DNA of 64,000 bases from Anastrepha obliqua (Eukaryota; Arthropoda; Insecta; Diptera; Tephritidae), in contig NC_072892.1 of NCBI RefSeq assembly GCF_027943255.1, positions 123,521,792-123,585,791 on the forward strand. The letters run 5' to 3'. This document shows, one piece after another, positions 1 to 12,389 of the stretch (its first letter is position 1; each line of letters starts with the position of its first letter). The position numbers and the translations under genes are program-made. Under the pieces are notes generated by a model that was not told the DNA's origin, did no database searches, and worked only from the letters and a program-made list of their open reading frames with translations.

Positions 1-1
1 A

Positions 2-181
2 TATCGACAGAAAAAAAAACAAAAAGAAAATAAAACTAAAAAAACCGCAAAGACTTCAACAGAACGTGTACGTGAATTTCGTGCACGCCGAAAAACATTA
101 CGAAATGCTTTTGTATCATATTTTAGCTATCATAAGCCACTTGTATCATTTGTTGAAATTGAAAACATTGAGGATAAATAA
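2..181 (+). pseudogene. 3' coding end of an unidentified mobile element
   Basis: An open frame enters from the window edge and stops at TAA 179-181. It is lysine/arginine rich, passes through TERVREFRARRK, and ends FVSYFSYHKPLVSFVEIEN then IEDK. Basic ERxREYRAR-type patches are common in proteins of insect mobile elements, but I cannot assign the family. The last 25 or so residues recur on the minus strand near 15960-16050, so this is repeated DNA and not a unique host gene. The start lies outside the window. Confidence 0.5.
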
Positions 182-334
182 TAATAAAATGAAGAAAATA
201 AAATATGAACTTTATAGCAATATTATAATGAACCTATAATTATCCCGCTCCTAATGCTGCTTTCGTCTCATTCTCATTTAGTTCGTTTTACGGAAGGTTT
301 CACTTCTATCGCGTCTAACCGTTAGACTGGTATT
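98..334 (+). repeat. Dispersed repeat A, copy 1
   Basis: About 235 bp that reappear in inverted orientation at 15825-16055 with high identity. The shared block holds the C-terminal codons of the remnant above, an AT-rich 3' untranslated stretch, and a terminal near-palindrome at about 317-331 (GTCTAAC, one base, GTTAGAC), followed by a T run. This looks like the 3' end of one element family. The hairpin resembles a terminal structure, but no CTRR Helitron end or target duplication is visible. Confidence 0.7.
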
Positions 335-544
335 TTTTTTTTTTATTCCATGATCATGAATACTATGAGATAACATTTTTAGGAACTAAACAATTACTAT
401 ATAACTTTTAGAGTGAATAAACAGAAATGAAATGTTTGTATACTGCAGCTGTTTATTTGTTTGTTTTGGTGTTTTTCGTAGGACAGACTAGCAAGTACAG
501 CACTCAGACAACATTAAGTCCATTGTACTGCTGCTTATTTTTTA

Positions 545-1560
545 ATTTTCTTTAAATCTTTCTGACCTCCGAAGAAATCTGAGTAGATCTTGTGGTGTCA
601 AGAAGCCAAGGTAGTCACTCCTTGCCATCTCATCGCCCTCTTTACAAGTTGGGCAGAGTGCACTGTCAAAGATGCCTACCTTTCCAATGTGCTTCGCCCA
701 CAGAAAATGGGTGCCTATAATGCCTTCTGCTCAATGACGGATGACAGACGGACGGGCATGACAGGTAACATAAGTTTGGCCATCTGCAGCCTCTCTCAGC
801 CTGCCAGGCTCGCTTATGGGTTAGAGTATCCCGCTTTGATGGCTGCAGAAGGGAGTGCAAGAACGGGCTTTAGGCCAGGGGAGTTGGCCTCAAAGACCAT
901 CCTAGGTAAAGAGTCGAAGATCTTATTAGCCGCGATACCCACATGTACCAAGACCTATGTTAGCATCAGGATATTACATCTAATGATATAGTTCAGCCTC
1001 GATTTACAGGACTCAACTACCCTTGAAGTGGTCGGAGGGCTATCTAAGGCAATGAGCTCAGCTTGTTGCTGCAGACACATATAGATCTGCCTCTCCATCT
1101 GTTTTCCACAACAAAGTTCATGGCTTCTTGAACAGCATACATCTCCGTTTGAGACACAGGTGCGTGAATTCCAAGAGCAAAGCGTAGTTTTATCCCGCTG
1201 GCTTCTACGTAGACACCAGAGCCGGAACCATGCTCGGTCCTGGATCCATCCGTGAAAATGCGAAAACAATGTTTGCGGGGCTTATTTTCAGAGTGTGACC
1301 ACAATTGAGCCGGTGGCAGCACCACACTGTATTTCTTTTCAAGAACGACTCTTGATGGCATGGAGTGAAGGGGCATGGCGAGGATCGTAGAATCGACGTC
1401 CATGCATTCTCTGTTGTCCAATGCCGAGTAGAGGCCGTACCAATTCCCATTGTATTTCACCCTACAGATGGCCTTCAATGCCTCTCCTTGGATGAAGTAG
1501 TAGTAGACCAACCAGAGCAACTAATTCCGGACTTGAAAAGCTCCGGTGCAGCAGATGGTC
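545..1560 (-). pseudogene. LINE remnant: RNase H domain and C-terminal region
   Basis: On the minus strand, the clearest block (1520 to 1044) contains FTDGSRTEHGSGSGVYVE, the first acidic motif of an RNase H domain, then SQTEMYAVQEAMNF, the second conserved block. This architecture is typical of RNase H-bearing LINEs of the I/R1/Jockey group. Stops and frame changes follow towards 545, where CPTCKEGDE looks like a cysteine motif of the C-terminal region. The reverse transcriptase domain is missing. It is dead as a protein gene. Confidence 0.7.
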
Positions 1561-1583
1561 ACAGTGCGTTGAAGTCCCGATAA

Positions 1584-2734
1584 GGTTCTCCTTTCTTTTT
1601 ATGCTGTTTTATTACTGCCTTACATATCTTCACATATACGAGTAGTATTTAAAAAAATTCAGTTTGGGCTGGCTATTATATTTCGGAATTCAATAAACTC
1701 GTAGCCAATGAGGGTTATAACTTCACCAGACGGGCAGACGCAAATTTAGGGTTGACACATAAGAAGTGTGCGAGTGGAACTTAAGCCGTATGTGGAAACC
1801 GTTAACATGTACCAAGTTTGGACAGGTTTCACTAAGTCGTTGTCCGATACAAGCTTTACCCAAAACTGGGTGAGTGATTGTTTATCTTTAAAATTTTCAC
1901 CGTCTCCTTAATACCTTTCTTCGTTCATCATTTGCACCTAATTTTCTTAATTTCTCTTCATTTATAATATATTACTGTTTTTTTTTTTTTTTTAACTATC
2001 GATGGCAGGTGGGTTATTACCCTAGACAAACAGTTTTTGCTTGAGGTATCGTACGTACGGGTGGTTTAGCCGTTCAAAGGAAATTAAAAACCTAATTATT
2101 TGATCTCTTTATCTCTCTCAAGTAAATGCATAATTTAATGGCTTTTAGTCACATATTGTTTTTTTGTCTGATATGATAATTATAGAGGAACAACCACTTC
2201 AGCTTATTAGTTCGAACAGATATCAATCAAATTCGTCTTCATTTTACTGCCACTTAGCCCAATTTATGTGAATAGCAAACCCATTTTCCTGCAACTCTAA
2301 TGACCAAATCAACAATTCGTAGCAAAAGCCGAAACAAATACCAACAAAGTAAACAGACTCAGTGAACCACACGTTTACATACAAATATACATTGTGTATG
2401 TGTGGGTGTGTGCGTGTGTGTACGTTGCTAACTTATGCGCATTTAAGATGAGCTGCAACTTGAAAGCACGTATACTATCACAAATGCACACAGTACAGTA
2501 AGGCCACTGAAAATCGCACAGCTTCTTTTTTGCCGTGTTTGCAATATTTTGAAATTCTACTTTGCAATATATTGAAATTCTACTTACTTTTATTACACAA
2601 CACAGCACTTTGAATCCAAATTATCCTGAAAGGGAAACCTACAGCAATAGCCCTACATCAGGTAGTATGGACTATGGAGGAATCTCTAGAAGGGAAACAA
2701 ATCACTTTGGCGGTCTTTATAGACTACCAATAAT
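1584..2734. other. No recognised gene; AT-rich with TG microsatellite
   Basis: No convincing coding pattern on either strand. A TGTG-rich microsatellite lies at about 2393-2422. Near 2549-2585 a short sequence, TTGAAATTCTACTT, is repeated. Confidence 0.4.
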
Positions 2735-4245
2735 ATTAAGACTGAGTCAATTGTCATTGCACTAAATAGACCAGAGGTGGAAAGACTTATCCCTCTCTGG
2801 ATCTCGTCCCTGCTGGGCTGTAGAGAAATTAATGGTAAGGCGGGAGCAAGCAGAATCACTAGACTCGCGCATAGGGGTACACCGCAGGGTGGTATCCTCT
2901 CGTCTCCTCTGTAGCTATTTAGTAGGTATTAACGAGTAAATGTAGTAGTAGCATAAGCCGATTGCGTGGTTCTAATGCTATCGGCACCGTTTCCCTCAGT
3001 CATGTCTGAGATTTTTGGAAAGGTCAGTGGCTGTACCCAGTCGTTGGACTGCCAACTCCGACAAAACGGTGCTGGAGATATTTACCAGAAAATATAAACC
3101 TTCACGCTTCGAAAGGACTATAATATCACTAAACGGGGGAGGGTACAAAGGACAGCATGTATTGGCATCACGGGAGCATCTAGTACTTGTCTCAGTGCTG
3201 CCGTCGTTTTGCAATCACTTCCCATCGACTTTTACGTTCTTTCCATCGCAGCTGAAAGTGCAATCAGGTTAAAGGAGATTGGCCCCTGGAGGCAATTTCT
3301 CAAGGGACATGGTAGCATTTTTGGCCAGTTAACTCTGTATTTCTCCGATATTCGGATAGATCCCTTCACCCACAAACTTGGGTCGAGGGTCGTGCGGGGG
3401 CAATCTTTCCCAGTAGGCAGGATTGGAACGAGGAGAAAATCTGCACCGAAGCTAGTACCTTTGGCTGCACTGATGGCCTCAAGATAGAAACGGGAGTCGT
3501 TTTCGTCGGAAGGGATTTCTCTACATCAGCCAATTTATCTATAATATTTCCTCAAAACTGTCGAATACCAGTAGTGTTTTGCAGTTAGAAGTCTTTCCGA
3601 TTCTGCAGTCATGGAAAATGCTTAGGAAACGTGGGCGAGATATTAACACTTTTACCGATAGACAAGCTGCGATCAAGGCTCTGACGATGCCATATTGCAG
3701 ATCCCAACTATCAACTCCTGTAAGCAGAAGATTAAATCTCTGATTTGGGTTCCAGGGCATGTGAATATAGAAGGAAATGAAATTGCTGATGAGCTTGCAA
3801 GGAAGGGGACTGAATTGGTTTCAGAGGCCACCTACTCGGCCATCGGCATCCCCCTAACTGATGTTAAAAGGCAATCAATCGCACAACTTATTTATCAGGA
3901 AAGTGCATACAAGATGAAGCTCAATTCCTTTATAATGCAAAAGACGGAGGACTCAGAAAGTCTTGGAGAATCTTCACTATTAAATTTCCATTTGTAAAAA
4001 GCCAGGTTTATTATTTAACCCTCATTGGAGAAGCTGTTGGGCTCTTTCAGAGAAGGAAACTGTTGAGCACTTTGTCTGTAAATGTCCGGGTTTGGCAGCT
4101 AGACGATTAATGTCACTGAGTACTCCTTTCTTCGACAACCTAAATCCTATCAATCCTCTCCATAACATCAACAGCTCTGGCTGGCTGTAGATAGCTGCCC
4201 ATTGGAGGTCTCATTATGGCATCAGAACGGCGCTTTAATGCTACT
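2735..4245 (+). pseudogene. LINE remnant, family 1: RT end, RNase H, C-terminal zinc region
   Basis: Pieces in several frames follow the order of a LINE ORF2. RT sequence near GTPQGG reads as HRGTPQGG-like codons at about 2870-2890. DKTVLEIFTRKYKPSRFER (3060-3110) is the usual RT block after the YADD motif. RNase H follows, including WVPGHVNIEGNEIADELARK (3750-3800), the last RNase H motif. EKETVEHFVCKC-like cysteine codons lie near 4050-4090. The 3' end, with GAACGGCGCTTTAATG near 4228, recurs in the minus-strand copy at 30703. Frameshifts and internal deletions make it nonfunctional. Further copies: 5160-5735 and 62790-63660. Confidence 0.8.
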
Positions 4246-5159
4246 TTCGAAAGTTGCTTAGAAATTTTGTGCTATTAGTTTTTTGCTATTTTTATTAAAA
4301 TACTATAGTTTTATAACAAATTTCCTAAAAAGGTGAGTTTTTAAATATGTACACACATCACAAAATTTAACTGTACGATTTTCACTAACGCTCACTGTGT
4401 GTGCGTTTATTTTGCGGCAAGACAATCGGACCATGGCCAACTCAAATGCAGTTGCAAGCATTGGTCAGAGCCACTAAATCTTTATTTGCTGTACTAAATG
4501 CACAAATCCAAAAACAAATAGACTACGGTATGTGTACACGACATACCTACACACACATACATGCGCTTTTGTGCATTATACTTCCAAATTGTGCAAGGAT
4601 TCGCAAGAATCTCAATTGTGTTCTGTACTTTTTTACTTTTTTTCTCTTTGCAGTAAATCCAAGGCGATTTGGTTTTCCTTGCTTTAGTTCTTCTTTGCCA
4701 TATATTGCAATTTAGCACTCGAAACACAAATTCTCAAAATATCTGTTCAAGACGAAGAAATACTCAGTTTCAGAAAAGACAATTTTAAGATACACACACA
4801 TGCACATGCATGTATCTAGTTTCACGAAAAATGGTTTTCAACATCGCATCACTTAAACCGAATTTTCTAGTTCAAATATATAGTTTGTCTAGAAGCGTGG
4901 CCGCCAAAATTCGAACTTAGAACTCGGTTAAAAAAAGTAAAATTGAAATGCTGCTAAATAAGCGTAGCCTCTTCGCAATCCGTGTTATTCAATTTGCTAT
5001 TTTTGTGAGAAATTTCTAATTCTAATTCCTGTTTGCCTGTTGGCTTTTTTAAGAAATACATTAAAGTGCCTATAATTTTGAGTATTTTAATTTGGGGAAA
5101 ATTACTACTACCTGGTCAATTCTAAAGAATGAATTGGAGAATTCGTGAAAAAGCATTAA
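4246..5159. other. AT-rich interval with an orphan Tc1/mariner-type TIR
   Basis: No gene seen. At about 4371-4398 the sequence CTGTACGATTTTCACTAACG followed by CTCACTG closely matches the right terminal repeat of the element ending at 19647. No matching left end is visible nearby, so this is probably a solo end. Short ACAC-rich microsatellites lie near 4550 and 4790-4810. Confidence 0.5.
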
Positions 5160-5735
5160 GTGGTCAGTTTAGGCCTTGCGCGTAACTGTAAGTCTAGCTA
5201 GTAAGTCTCGACTAGCTGCCAAATCCGAACATTTACAAAGAAAATGCTCAACAGTCTCTTTCTCTGAATGGTCTCCACAGCTTTTGTAATGGGAGTTAAA
5301 TGGTAACCCTGTCTTTTCCGCGTGTGCGCCTATCGTCCAGTGACCGGTAAACACAGCTATGAGTTTGGAAATTGAATGGCGTGGAACCCCAGAACTTTCT
5401 GAGCCTTCCAAATATCGTTATGGGGCCAAAGGGTTTTTGAAATAGCCCACGAAAAAATAGAGCTCTATCTTTTCTGCGCTTTCCTCAGAAATAATTTGTA
5501 CAGTTGCCCTTTAACAGGGCCCTTTCAGGGGGATGTCGATGACCGGGTAGAAGGGCCCTGAGGCCAATTCAGTCCCCTTACTGGCACGCTCATCAGCAAT
5601 TTCATTTCCCTCCATGTTCCTATGTCCTGGAACCCCGATTAAACAAATGCTACCTGCTCACACAAGAGATTTGTCTCCTCTTTACAGGTGTTTACTAATT
5701 TCGTTCTGCACCATGCACAATTGTATCTATATGAC
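5160..5735 (-). pseudogene. LINE remnant, family 1 relative: RNase H end and zinc region
   Basis: Minus-strand reading gives GNEIADERASKGTEL (RNase H C-terminal motif, near 5590-5550), then VFTGHWTIGAHAEKTGLPFN and CKCSDLAASRDLLARL around 5350-5180. The run of cysteines with EKETVEHFLCKC is the C-terminal zinc-knuckle region of RNase H-type LINEs and closely resembles the copy at 4030-4130. Frames change at least twice. RT is absent. Confidence 0.75.
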
Positions 5736-6490
5736 TTTTCTCACCAATTCGAGTCAATTATGTGCGCCGCACAACTGCTATTTTAAGTCTTATAGATTAT
5801 TCCTAATAATATTTGCTTAATTTTAAACACCAAACTTTTCAAGACTAGCTCAGTGAGCGTAGGAAAAATTCATTTATACTTTTTAGTCCATTTATAGGAT
5901 CAGGTGTGGCTATATAAAATTTTTTATTTCATTTTTATTTTTAATTAGTTTTTGCTCGTCTTGTCTTCGTTATGCCAGTCCTTATGAATATTGCATACAA
6001 ATTTTTAAGATTTCCCATTTTTTTGCCTCTTTTCCGGAACCAAAAACAAACAATTTTTAAGTGGAAATAATGATGGCAAACATTCATGGTTATCGGAAAA
6101 GTCATCTTATTTTAGATAATTAAATGTACTACTATTGGGGTTAATTTATTTTTACTTGACATGATGTCTTGACTGTTCTCGCGGTATTCGATTTTAAGCG
6201 TTATTTAAAACAAAACACATTTTTAGGTATTATTTGCTTGTACGCCCACTTTTTTTCAATGTTGGCCCATTGGTTAAATGGATCGATTTTTTTTATTTTT
6301 AGTTAAAGGATATGTAAATTAATAAAAATGATCAATAAAATCTGAACTAAGCCCAGGCAATTAAAAATGGCTGCTTAATAAAATTGTAAATTTACGGGTT
6401 GTACTTCTAACTTTATAATTGAAAAAAGTGTGTGCAAACTAATCAACAAATTATTTCAGAAACTAAAATACTTTTGTAGCCATTAAAAAG
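5736..6490. other. AT-rich interval, nothing recognised
   Basis: Long A and T runs and no supported coding region. At 5847-5867 CAGTGAGCGTAGGAAAAATTC resembles the start of the Tc1/mariner TIR family seen at 17967, but no partner was found. Confidence 0.35.
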
Positions 6491-6494
6491 GGCA

Positions 6495-6735
6495 TACACT
6501 GCATAGGTGGCTGTTGTGAGACCAGGTTATAAATTTATGTGTCTCGACATCGGTGGTTTCGTCAAAAGCAATGATGGCGGTTCCTAAATCAACACTGCTT
6601 GGGACGACAAAATTAACCCTGTCCGCATACTTAAATTGAATTTGAAGCTTTTGCTCTTAAACTATTTGAAGGGGCGACGCAAACTTCAATGTGGCTTTCG
6701 CGGTAGCCCTCTTGCCTTTGCCACATCTGAAGTCT
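6495..6735 (-). pseudogene. Unidentified coding remnant
   Basis: On the minus strand, from about 6735 to 6495, one frame stays open with a single stop for about 80 codons in otherwise stop-rich DNA. It includes YADRVNFVVPSSVDLGTAII and then FDETTDVETHKFITWSHNS and a CSVCPF ending. The composition looks like protein and not noise, but I do not recognise the family. It may be part of a mobile element, given the neighbourhood. Confidence 0.3.
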
Positions 6736-6959
6736 CCTTAACCAACCAACAATTTACTTTTCTTTGACTTTCGTAAATTTGTCACAACAGCGTGGTTGTT
6801 GTTGCACTTGCCGTGTTAATTTACTTCATTTAAGTAATTTACTTTATTATTGCCTCTTACAAATTTCCTCTTATTTGTATTGCTATTGTAGTTGTGCTTG
6901 TTGTCACTCCCTTACAGAAAATATTATACTTACGACTTTTGAAGCAGATCCCTAGTAAA

Positions 6960-8090
6960 GTATTAATTCGTCTTTTGCCGATTTAGAATCACAAGAACAT
7001 GAGAAAAGTAACGGTTTCACGTTTAATCATTGCTTCAAAACTGACGCAAGAAAGATGCGAAGCGAATGGTGCAAAGATTTTTATAGGTGTGGTTCAAGGC
7101 GAACTGAATACAGAAGGGGGCGTCTTCCCAAATCAGTTTCTTAATTTTTCGCAATTTTGACAAGTCTGACGTCAGGCTACTTTCCAATACGAAGCAAACA
7201 AACAAAATAAACAAAAGGAGGGGAATCTACATGACTGAAAATTCAATGAATGGCTCGACAATATTGTAATTTGTGAAATTTCAACAAAACAATCTAGTGC
7301 CGTGAAGTGCCGCGTGTTAAACTGTTAAAGCAGAACTCAATATAAAGCCGTTTTATGCGGAAGACGCCGTGGCAAGAATGTGGATGTATGTGTATATAAT
7401 TTCTTCGTATTTATAATAGTAGATTAAGTTAGGTAGTGCTGATGATCTCTAGGGTCCATTGTATTTGGAATCGAATTATTTTTGTATGCAATTCGTGATG
7501 CACGCCTTCGCGAGTCTTAGCAAGTCGTTCAGCTTTTTGCCAGTAATATCCTTCAAGGATAGGCAAGTAGGTGTTCTAAAGTCCCCCTAGCATTCAATTC
7601 GGTGCAAGTGTTACCCATATCGCTCTGGAGTGATAAAATTTTGCTTGTAGTTTTCGTATTCCAAGTCCTTAGCATAGTTTTGGCATTTTTGAACGAGGTT
7701 GAGTGTTCCCATATTGACTGCTTCTCCAGAGCTAGTTCCTCATTTAGTTCCAACTTCAGAAAGGAGAATGATGAGTATATTTCTGAGGTTTCGTTGTTAT
7801 GCTGCTCTTGCCTACTCTTCCTCTTCTCAAACAAGTATTTCCTCTTCTTTTTATTTGTTTATTCATGGAGCCTGATAACACCGGGAATTCGGAAGGCTTA
7901 ACCTTGTATTCTGTTAAGAGCGCCATATTATTGCAGCATACTCCAGCTGCGAGTGAACGAACGATGTATAAAGAAGTTTAATGGAGTACGGATCGGTAAA
8001 TTCAGTGCTCTTACGCCGTACAAAACCAAGCGCCATGCTTGAAACGACAAAATTAATATGACTGATGAAAATCTAATATCAAAAATAAAG
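6960..8090. other. Unassigned interval with one open minus frame
   Basis: A minus-strand open frame at 7834-7553 (93 codons) ends ARGTLEHLLAYP. That ending faintly resembles the TVEHLL zinc-region motif of LINE C termini, but the rest matches nothing I know. No other coding evidence. Confidence 0.25.
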
Positions 8091-8099
8091 CCCGATCGT

Positions 8100-8905
8100 T
8101 AAATTATTGGAGGGGATGCAAGATTTCTCCAGAGACGCTGCATTGGGTTTTTAATAAACTGCGCGATTAAAAAAAAACATGGACGCATTTTTTAATATTT
8201 AAAGAAATGTGATATCAAGCTCCAAGAATATAATTCATATAGCTCGGAGTATTCTTAACGACTGAATACATCCTCAGATCGTTAGCGTATGCAATTTATA
8301 AACATAATGAACAGCAGTGAAGCCAGAATGCTACCTTCTGATACGCCAGAGGTGGCGAAAAGAGGTTCAGATTGAACATCATCGAGTGTGACAACGCATC
8401 GCCTTCGACTCAAATAGGATTTCAGCCATAGTAGAAAAACACAATGAAAACCCAGAAAACCAAAAAACCAAACTTTGTCGAAGGTTTTAGAAAAGTCGGT
8501 GTAAATGCTAACAACTTGGCCCCCAGAAGAGAATTCTGATATACAGTACGCTCTAAAGACAGCCAGGCTTGTAAGTGGATCGATCCGATATACATACGTC
8601 TTCATTCTGGCAAATTGAACTCTTAACTGAGAAATATATTTTATTTTTGATGACGCATTCAAAAAGCTTAGGTCCATTATTGAGCTACGAGATAAGTCTA
8701 TAATTACATATATCACTCTTCTTGCCACTTTTGAGTATAGCGGTTATAGAAGTGACTTTCCAGGCATGAGTGAATTTTCCAGAATAGAATGGTTTATTCA
8801 AAATTATTTTCCGTGGAGCCGCCAGAGCAGTGCGCCTTTTAAATAAAAAAGCTGAAAGACCTTCAAAGTCAGTTTGGATGGAGTTTTTGAGTTTTGAGAT
8901 CGCAG
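8100..8905 (-). pseudogene. LINE remnant: reverse transcriptase core (Jockey/CR1-like)
   Basis: Minus-strand frames contain HAWKVTSITAILKSGKKS-like codons (8770-8720). The 148-codon frame 8728-8282 has SIYTDFSKTFDKV (RT motif A), then LWLKSYLSRRRCVVTL, and SGVSEGSILASLLFIMFIN, a degraded form of the GVPQGS...PLLFxxFIND block. The first motif Asp is present, while PQGS is altered to SEGS. No RNase H is seen. The remnant abuts the mariner at 8906, which may have inserted into it. Confidence 0.75.
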
Positions 8906-9913
8906 TTGGTTGGGTAATAAGTTCGTAGCGTCTTTATCGAAGACTTTAATTCAAACAAAAACAATAATTATATCAATAAGTTAATCAGTTATATATTCGC
9001 CGTTGTTGTTTACAACCTCTTCACACCTCTCAACCAATTTGTTGATGTCGTTCGGCCAACAATCGCCTGATCTGAAGTTGATGAGTCAGTATTTAAGGAC
9101 CTCTTAGTCATCAAAGGCAACGTCCTTTATATGGTTTGACAGTTCGAGTTCTTGGAGTGCGGCTTTGACGACTTGTGCAACATGGGGCCTGGTGTTGTCG
9201 TGTGAAGGAGTATAGTTTGACCATGACGACCAGGTATTTTAAGTCGAATAGCCTCATTCATGCGGTATAGCTGGGCAATGTAGAGCTCCCTGTTGACCGT
9301 GGTATTCTTTTCGAGCATTACCCAGTGCACTATGCCCTTCCATCCCCACCAAACACACATCATGATAGACACCATTTCTCATCTCCCGTGACGATTCGGT
9401 ACAAAAATCACTGTTTATGACCTCGTGTTGCTCGATTGCAGGCGAGATGGTGAAATGCAGTTTGAAGTCGAATTTTTTGTTTTTGTTTTCGTTGAGCTCG
9501 TGAGCCACCCAGGCGTCCAATTTTTCAGTAAATCCCATTGAGTAAAAGTGAATGAGAATCGTTTTATGATTGCAGACATACCACAAATGGCAAACCATTT
9601 TCGTGCTGTAGACTCGCCTATGTTACCTTCTCCATACACGTCGCAAATGTCTCGAGGTGCTGCAGCAGTTTTTTGACCTCGATAGAAAGCAAAGAAGAGC
9701 GGGTGTCGAAAATATTGATTTTTGCCTTCTCATGCATTTTCCATTTTTAAGCCTCAAAACTAATAAAAGATTAAGTAACTCAAAAATACAATTAACATCG
9801 TTTTGTAGAGCAGCAAAATGAATACTTACCCATGGCTAAACAGCAAACAAAAATTGTAAAAGTTGTAAAATAAAAGAAAGTATAAAAACGCTACGAACTT
9901 ATTCTCCAACCAA
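8906..9913 (-). mobile_element. mariner element, internally deleted
   Basis: Both ends carry matching TIRs of about 25 bp: TTGGTTGGGTAATAAGTTCG at 8906 and its near-complement ending at 9913 (AATAAGTTCGTAGCG core on both). Total about 1.0 kb, shorter than the usual 1.2-1.3 kb. No clean TA duplication is visible at the edges I chose, so the borders may be off by a few bases. Confidence 0.8.
9095..9750 (-). pseudogene. mariner transposase pseudogene
   Basis: Minus-strand pieces run in the family order: an AFYRGQKTAAAPRDI-type N terminus in mixed frames (9720-9650), YGEGNIGESTARKWF (helix-turn-helix end), MGFTEKLDAWVAHEL linker, CLVGMEGHSALG and the frame-shifted GWKGIVHW (catalytic-core strand), and QTILLH with NTRPH-type codons near 9190. 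Sequence between the DNA-binding part and the linker is deleted, and at least three frame changes occur. The transposase of this IS630-Tc1-mariner family would cut and paste at TA sites; this copy cannot encode it. Confidence 0.8.
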
Positions 9914-12060
9914 ATTTGCATGTTGAATTATATAGAAATTTTTCCAATTGGCGTCGGACATCAATCTTATTTGACGCTTGTGGACTAATCAGAATAGCCC
10001 AGAAATGTTTAATCATGAGATATCTCGTAAAATGTCTGTTTTAGACTTGTTGCTGTATATAGGAAGTACAGCGGGATAATCGCAGTTGCAACGTTTTCAA
10101 GGCTTTTTTACTTTCATAAAAGTCGTCGTCGATTTAAATTGACTACACGCTTTTAGTGCAATTCCTATAAAGCCACGCTGCCTCCTTTCTTTCTCAAGTT
10201 GTTTTTGTTTCGGTTGTGCTTCCGTGTATTACGAGCCGATTTTTTTCTTATTGGTTTTAGCAAAAAAAAATTTAAATAGAAAGCACGCCACAAGAAGTTA
10301 CATTGTTTAATGTGGTCGCTTACGTTAACGTCGGCGTATGCGTCGGCACTGGCGTCAGCATCTACAACATTTTCCTTCTGAGTCTATGAGCCATGCGTCT
10401 TTTAATCTTCTCAAAGCAGAGTTGCACCGGGTATGTGGAAGTACACCTTTTAGAGTCCTTCCAACTGCATTTGAGTGGATATGTGTTCGTTGTTTTTTTT
10501 TGTTTTTTTTTTCGTCTACCATTGTGTTGTAGTTGTGACATTCGGTTTGTCTTTATTTAAATTGCATTGAAATTTCAAATTTCTTCTGCGGTTTGTTTGT
10601 CTGGGAAATCTGTAGTCAGTTCGCTGGCCAAGTTGCCGGGTTGGGCTAAGGAATGTATGTTTGTTTTGCTATTGTTGTGGTGGTGCGCTACAATAGGACG
10701 CGCAGACATGCTGTGACAGGTCTTGACCCTTTGATGGCAAACAACGAGCAATGGTATTAAGCGTTTGCAACAAACAACACCAACAACAATGAGTAATGGA
10801 AATTAAATGCCATGCCTTTGCATTGTACACAGCTTGTGCTGAAGGGGTTAGGCGGCGTCACGACGGGTGCTCTTTTGGCTTGAAGGCCATTGACAATTTG
10901 TGCTTTGCGGCTAGAAATATTCTCCCGACAACTCCACTTCTTCTGTCACTACCACGGCAACTAAGTTCTAGTGCAACTATAAAAACATGTACTACTGTAC
11001 GACACTGCTGCGAGCACGCTGTTGAAGTCACTAAGTCGACTTGGGTTTTTGAGTTTCGAATTAAAATGCGACGCTCGACGTTATGCAAATATTTCAAGTT
11101 CCATTCACTGTTGGTGGCGAATAGAGCGGCGCCAGGTGTTCATGCTCGTGGGTTGTTGGGCTTCTGTTTTGCAGTTAGATTTCCTGCGGAGATTTATGTA
11201 AATATGGGCATGCGAATACGGGCTGCAAAGTCTTCCGGAATATTTGCAATGTTAAAAAGTAGTTATTTATGCATTCAGAAATATCAGAAGCCTTGGATTT
11301 TTTTTTGGGGTTATGAGTCAAGTTGGTCTTGCTTGCTTTGACATCAGGATGCCAAAGGGCATTCTAAACCTTATAAATACGTGCACACGTCTCCAGACGG
11401 AAACTTATTTTATGTGTGGGTATGTATGGACACATAATTTGATTTCATTTATATTTCTTTAAGCGACCACTGTGGAATGCACGTCTGGTGGTTGCTGTAT
11501 TTTTGCACCTGAGTATGTTTGGACGAAACCCAGCAGAAATGGCGAAAGCCTTGGCATACCTCGTATGACCTTCCTGTCTCATCATAGATAACCATGGGAC
11601 CATTCACGAACACGTACCCTTTCGCATTTGGGATAGCGGCTCCAAGTCGGGACCCTTATAACATAAATACAAGTAATAAGAAAATTCCGAAACGTTTCGA
11701 TGCTGACGGAGCAAAGAAAGGACGGACCAAAGGGCAACGCTTCCAAGAAAAAAATTGATGGCTGCCTACCGAAATCGTTTAGCAAAGTAGCTAAACAAGT
11801 AAGATCCTTGAGATAGTGTGCAAAGGTGAGGCATACGGTAGCATTTCTTGGTAGGAATGGAGGATGGTGGCGTCCGCCTTTCCGTGGTTTTAATGAGAAT
11901 AGTGAGAGAGAGGGTTGGACTTTCTTTTGCTGGGAAAGTAATCTTGGTGGAGGAGGTTTGAAAGGAAGCGAAAAGGAGCATTACGTCATACTTTAACTGA
12001 AAAATTCGACTTTTTTAGTTTCAGATGATTCTACGACGAATGCCGATTGGCACCGCAGAG
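9914..12060. other. Long interval without a supported gene
   Basis: Open frames exist (for example plus strand 10796-11341, 181 codons), but they lack recognisable domains and have mixed, low-information composition. The region has GT/TG-rich and T-rich tracts and could be intron or intergenic DNA. Confidence 0.35.
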
Positions 12061-12260
12061 CACCTCTCGAAAAACATATCTCCAAAAAAACTCTGTCATG
12101 GGCTTATTTGTCAATATTTTATTATTAATTTTTTTTTAAAAACTTATTGAAAAGATGTACAATAACATGCAACTGATTTTATTAAAGTATCTTAAGCCAT
12201 ATTTCTGTAAAAAATTCAAAAAAAAGTGTTTTTTTTTTAGTGCTAAACCCTACCACCCCC
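12061..12260. repeat. TTAA-type MITE end (partial)
   Basis: The right edge reads ACCCTACCACCCCC followed by TTAA at 12261-12264, the reverse of the TTAAGGGGG...GGTAGGG start shared by other copies here. The T/A-rich body is similar in texture. No left end with TTAAGGGG is visible, so this is probably truncated. Confidence 0.5.
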
Positions 12261-12389
12261 TTAAAGCGTTCAGTTTTAGAAGATCAGTTTTAGAAGATTA
12301 GTTTGTCACGTTTGTCGTAAACATCGCAAAACAAATTTTGGAATTTTTAAAAAACAAAAGTAACAAATTTTAGCTCGAAAAATATTATA

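Noticed and set aside
590..991. 133-codon plus-strand frame
   Set aside because: It lies opposite the LINE C-terminal remnant and has no domain of its own; a shadow frame.
10796..11341. 181-codon plus-strand frame
   Set aside because: No recognisable motif, mixed low-information composition and no supporting gene structure, so likely chance.
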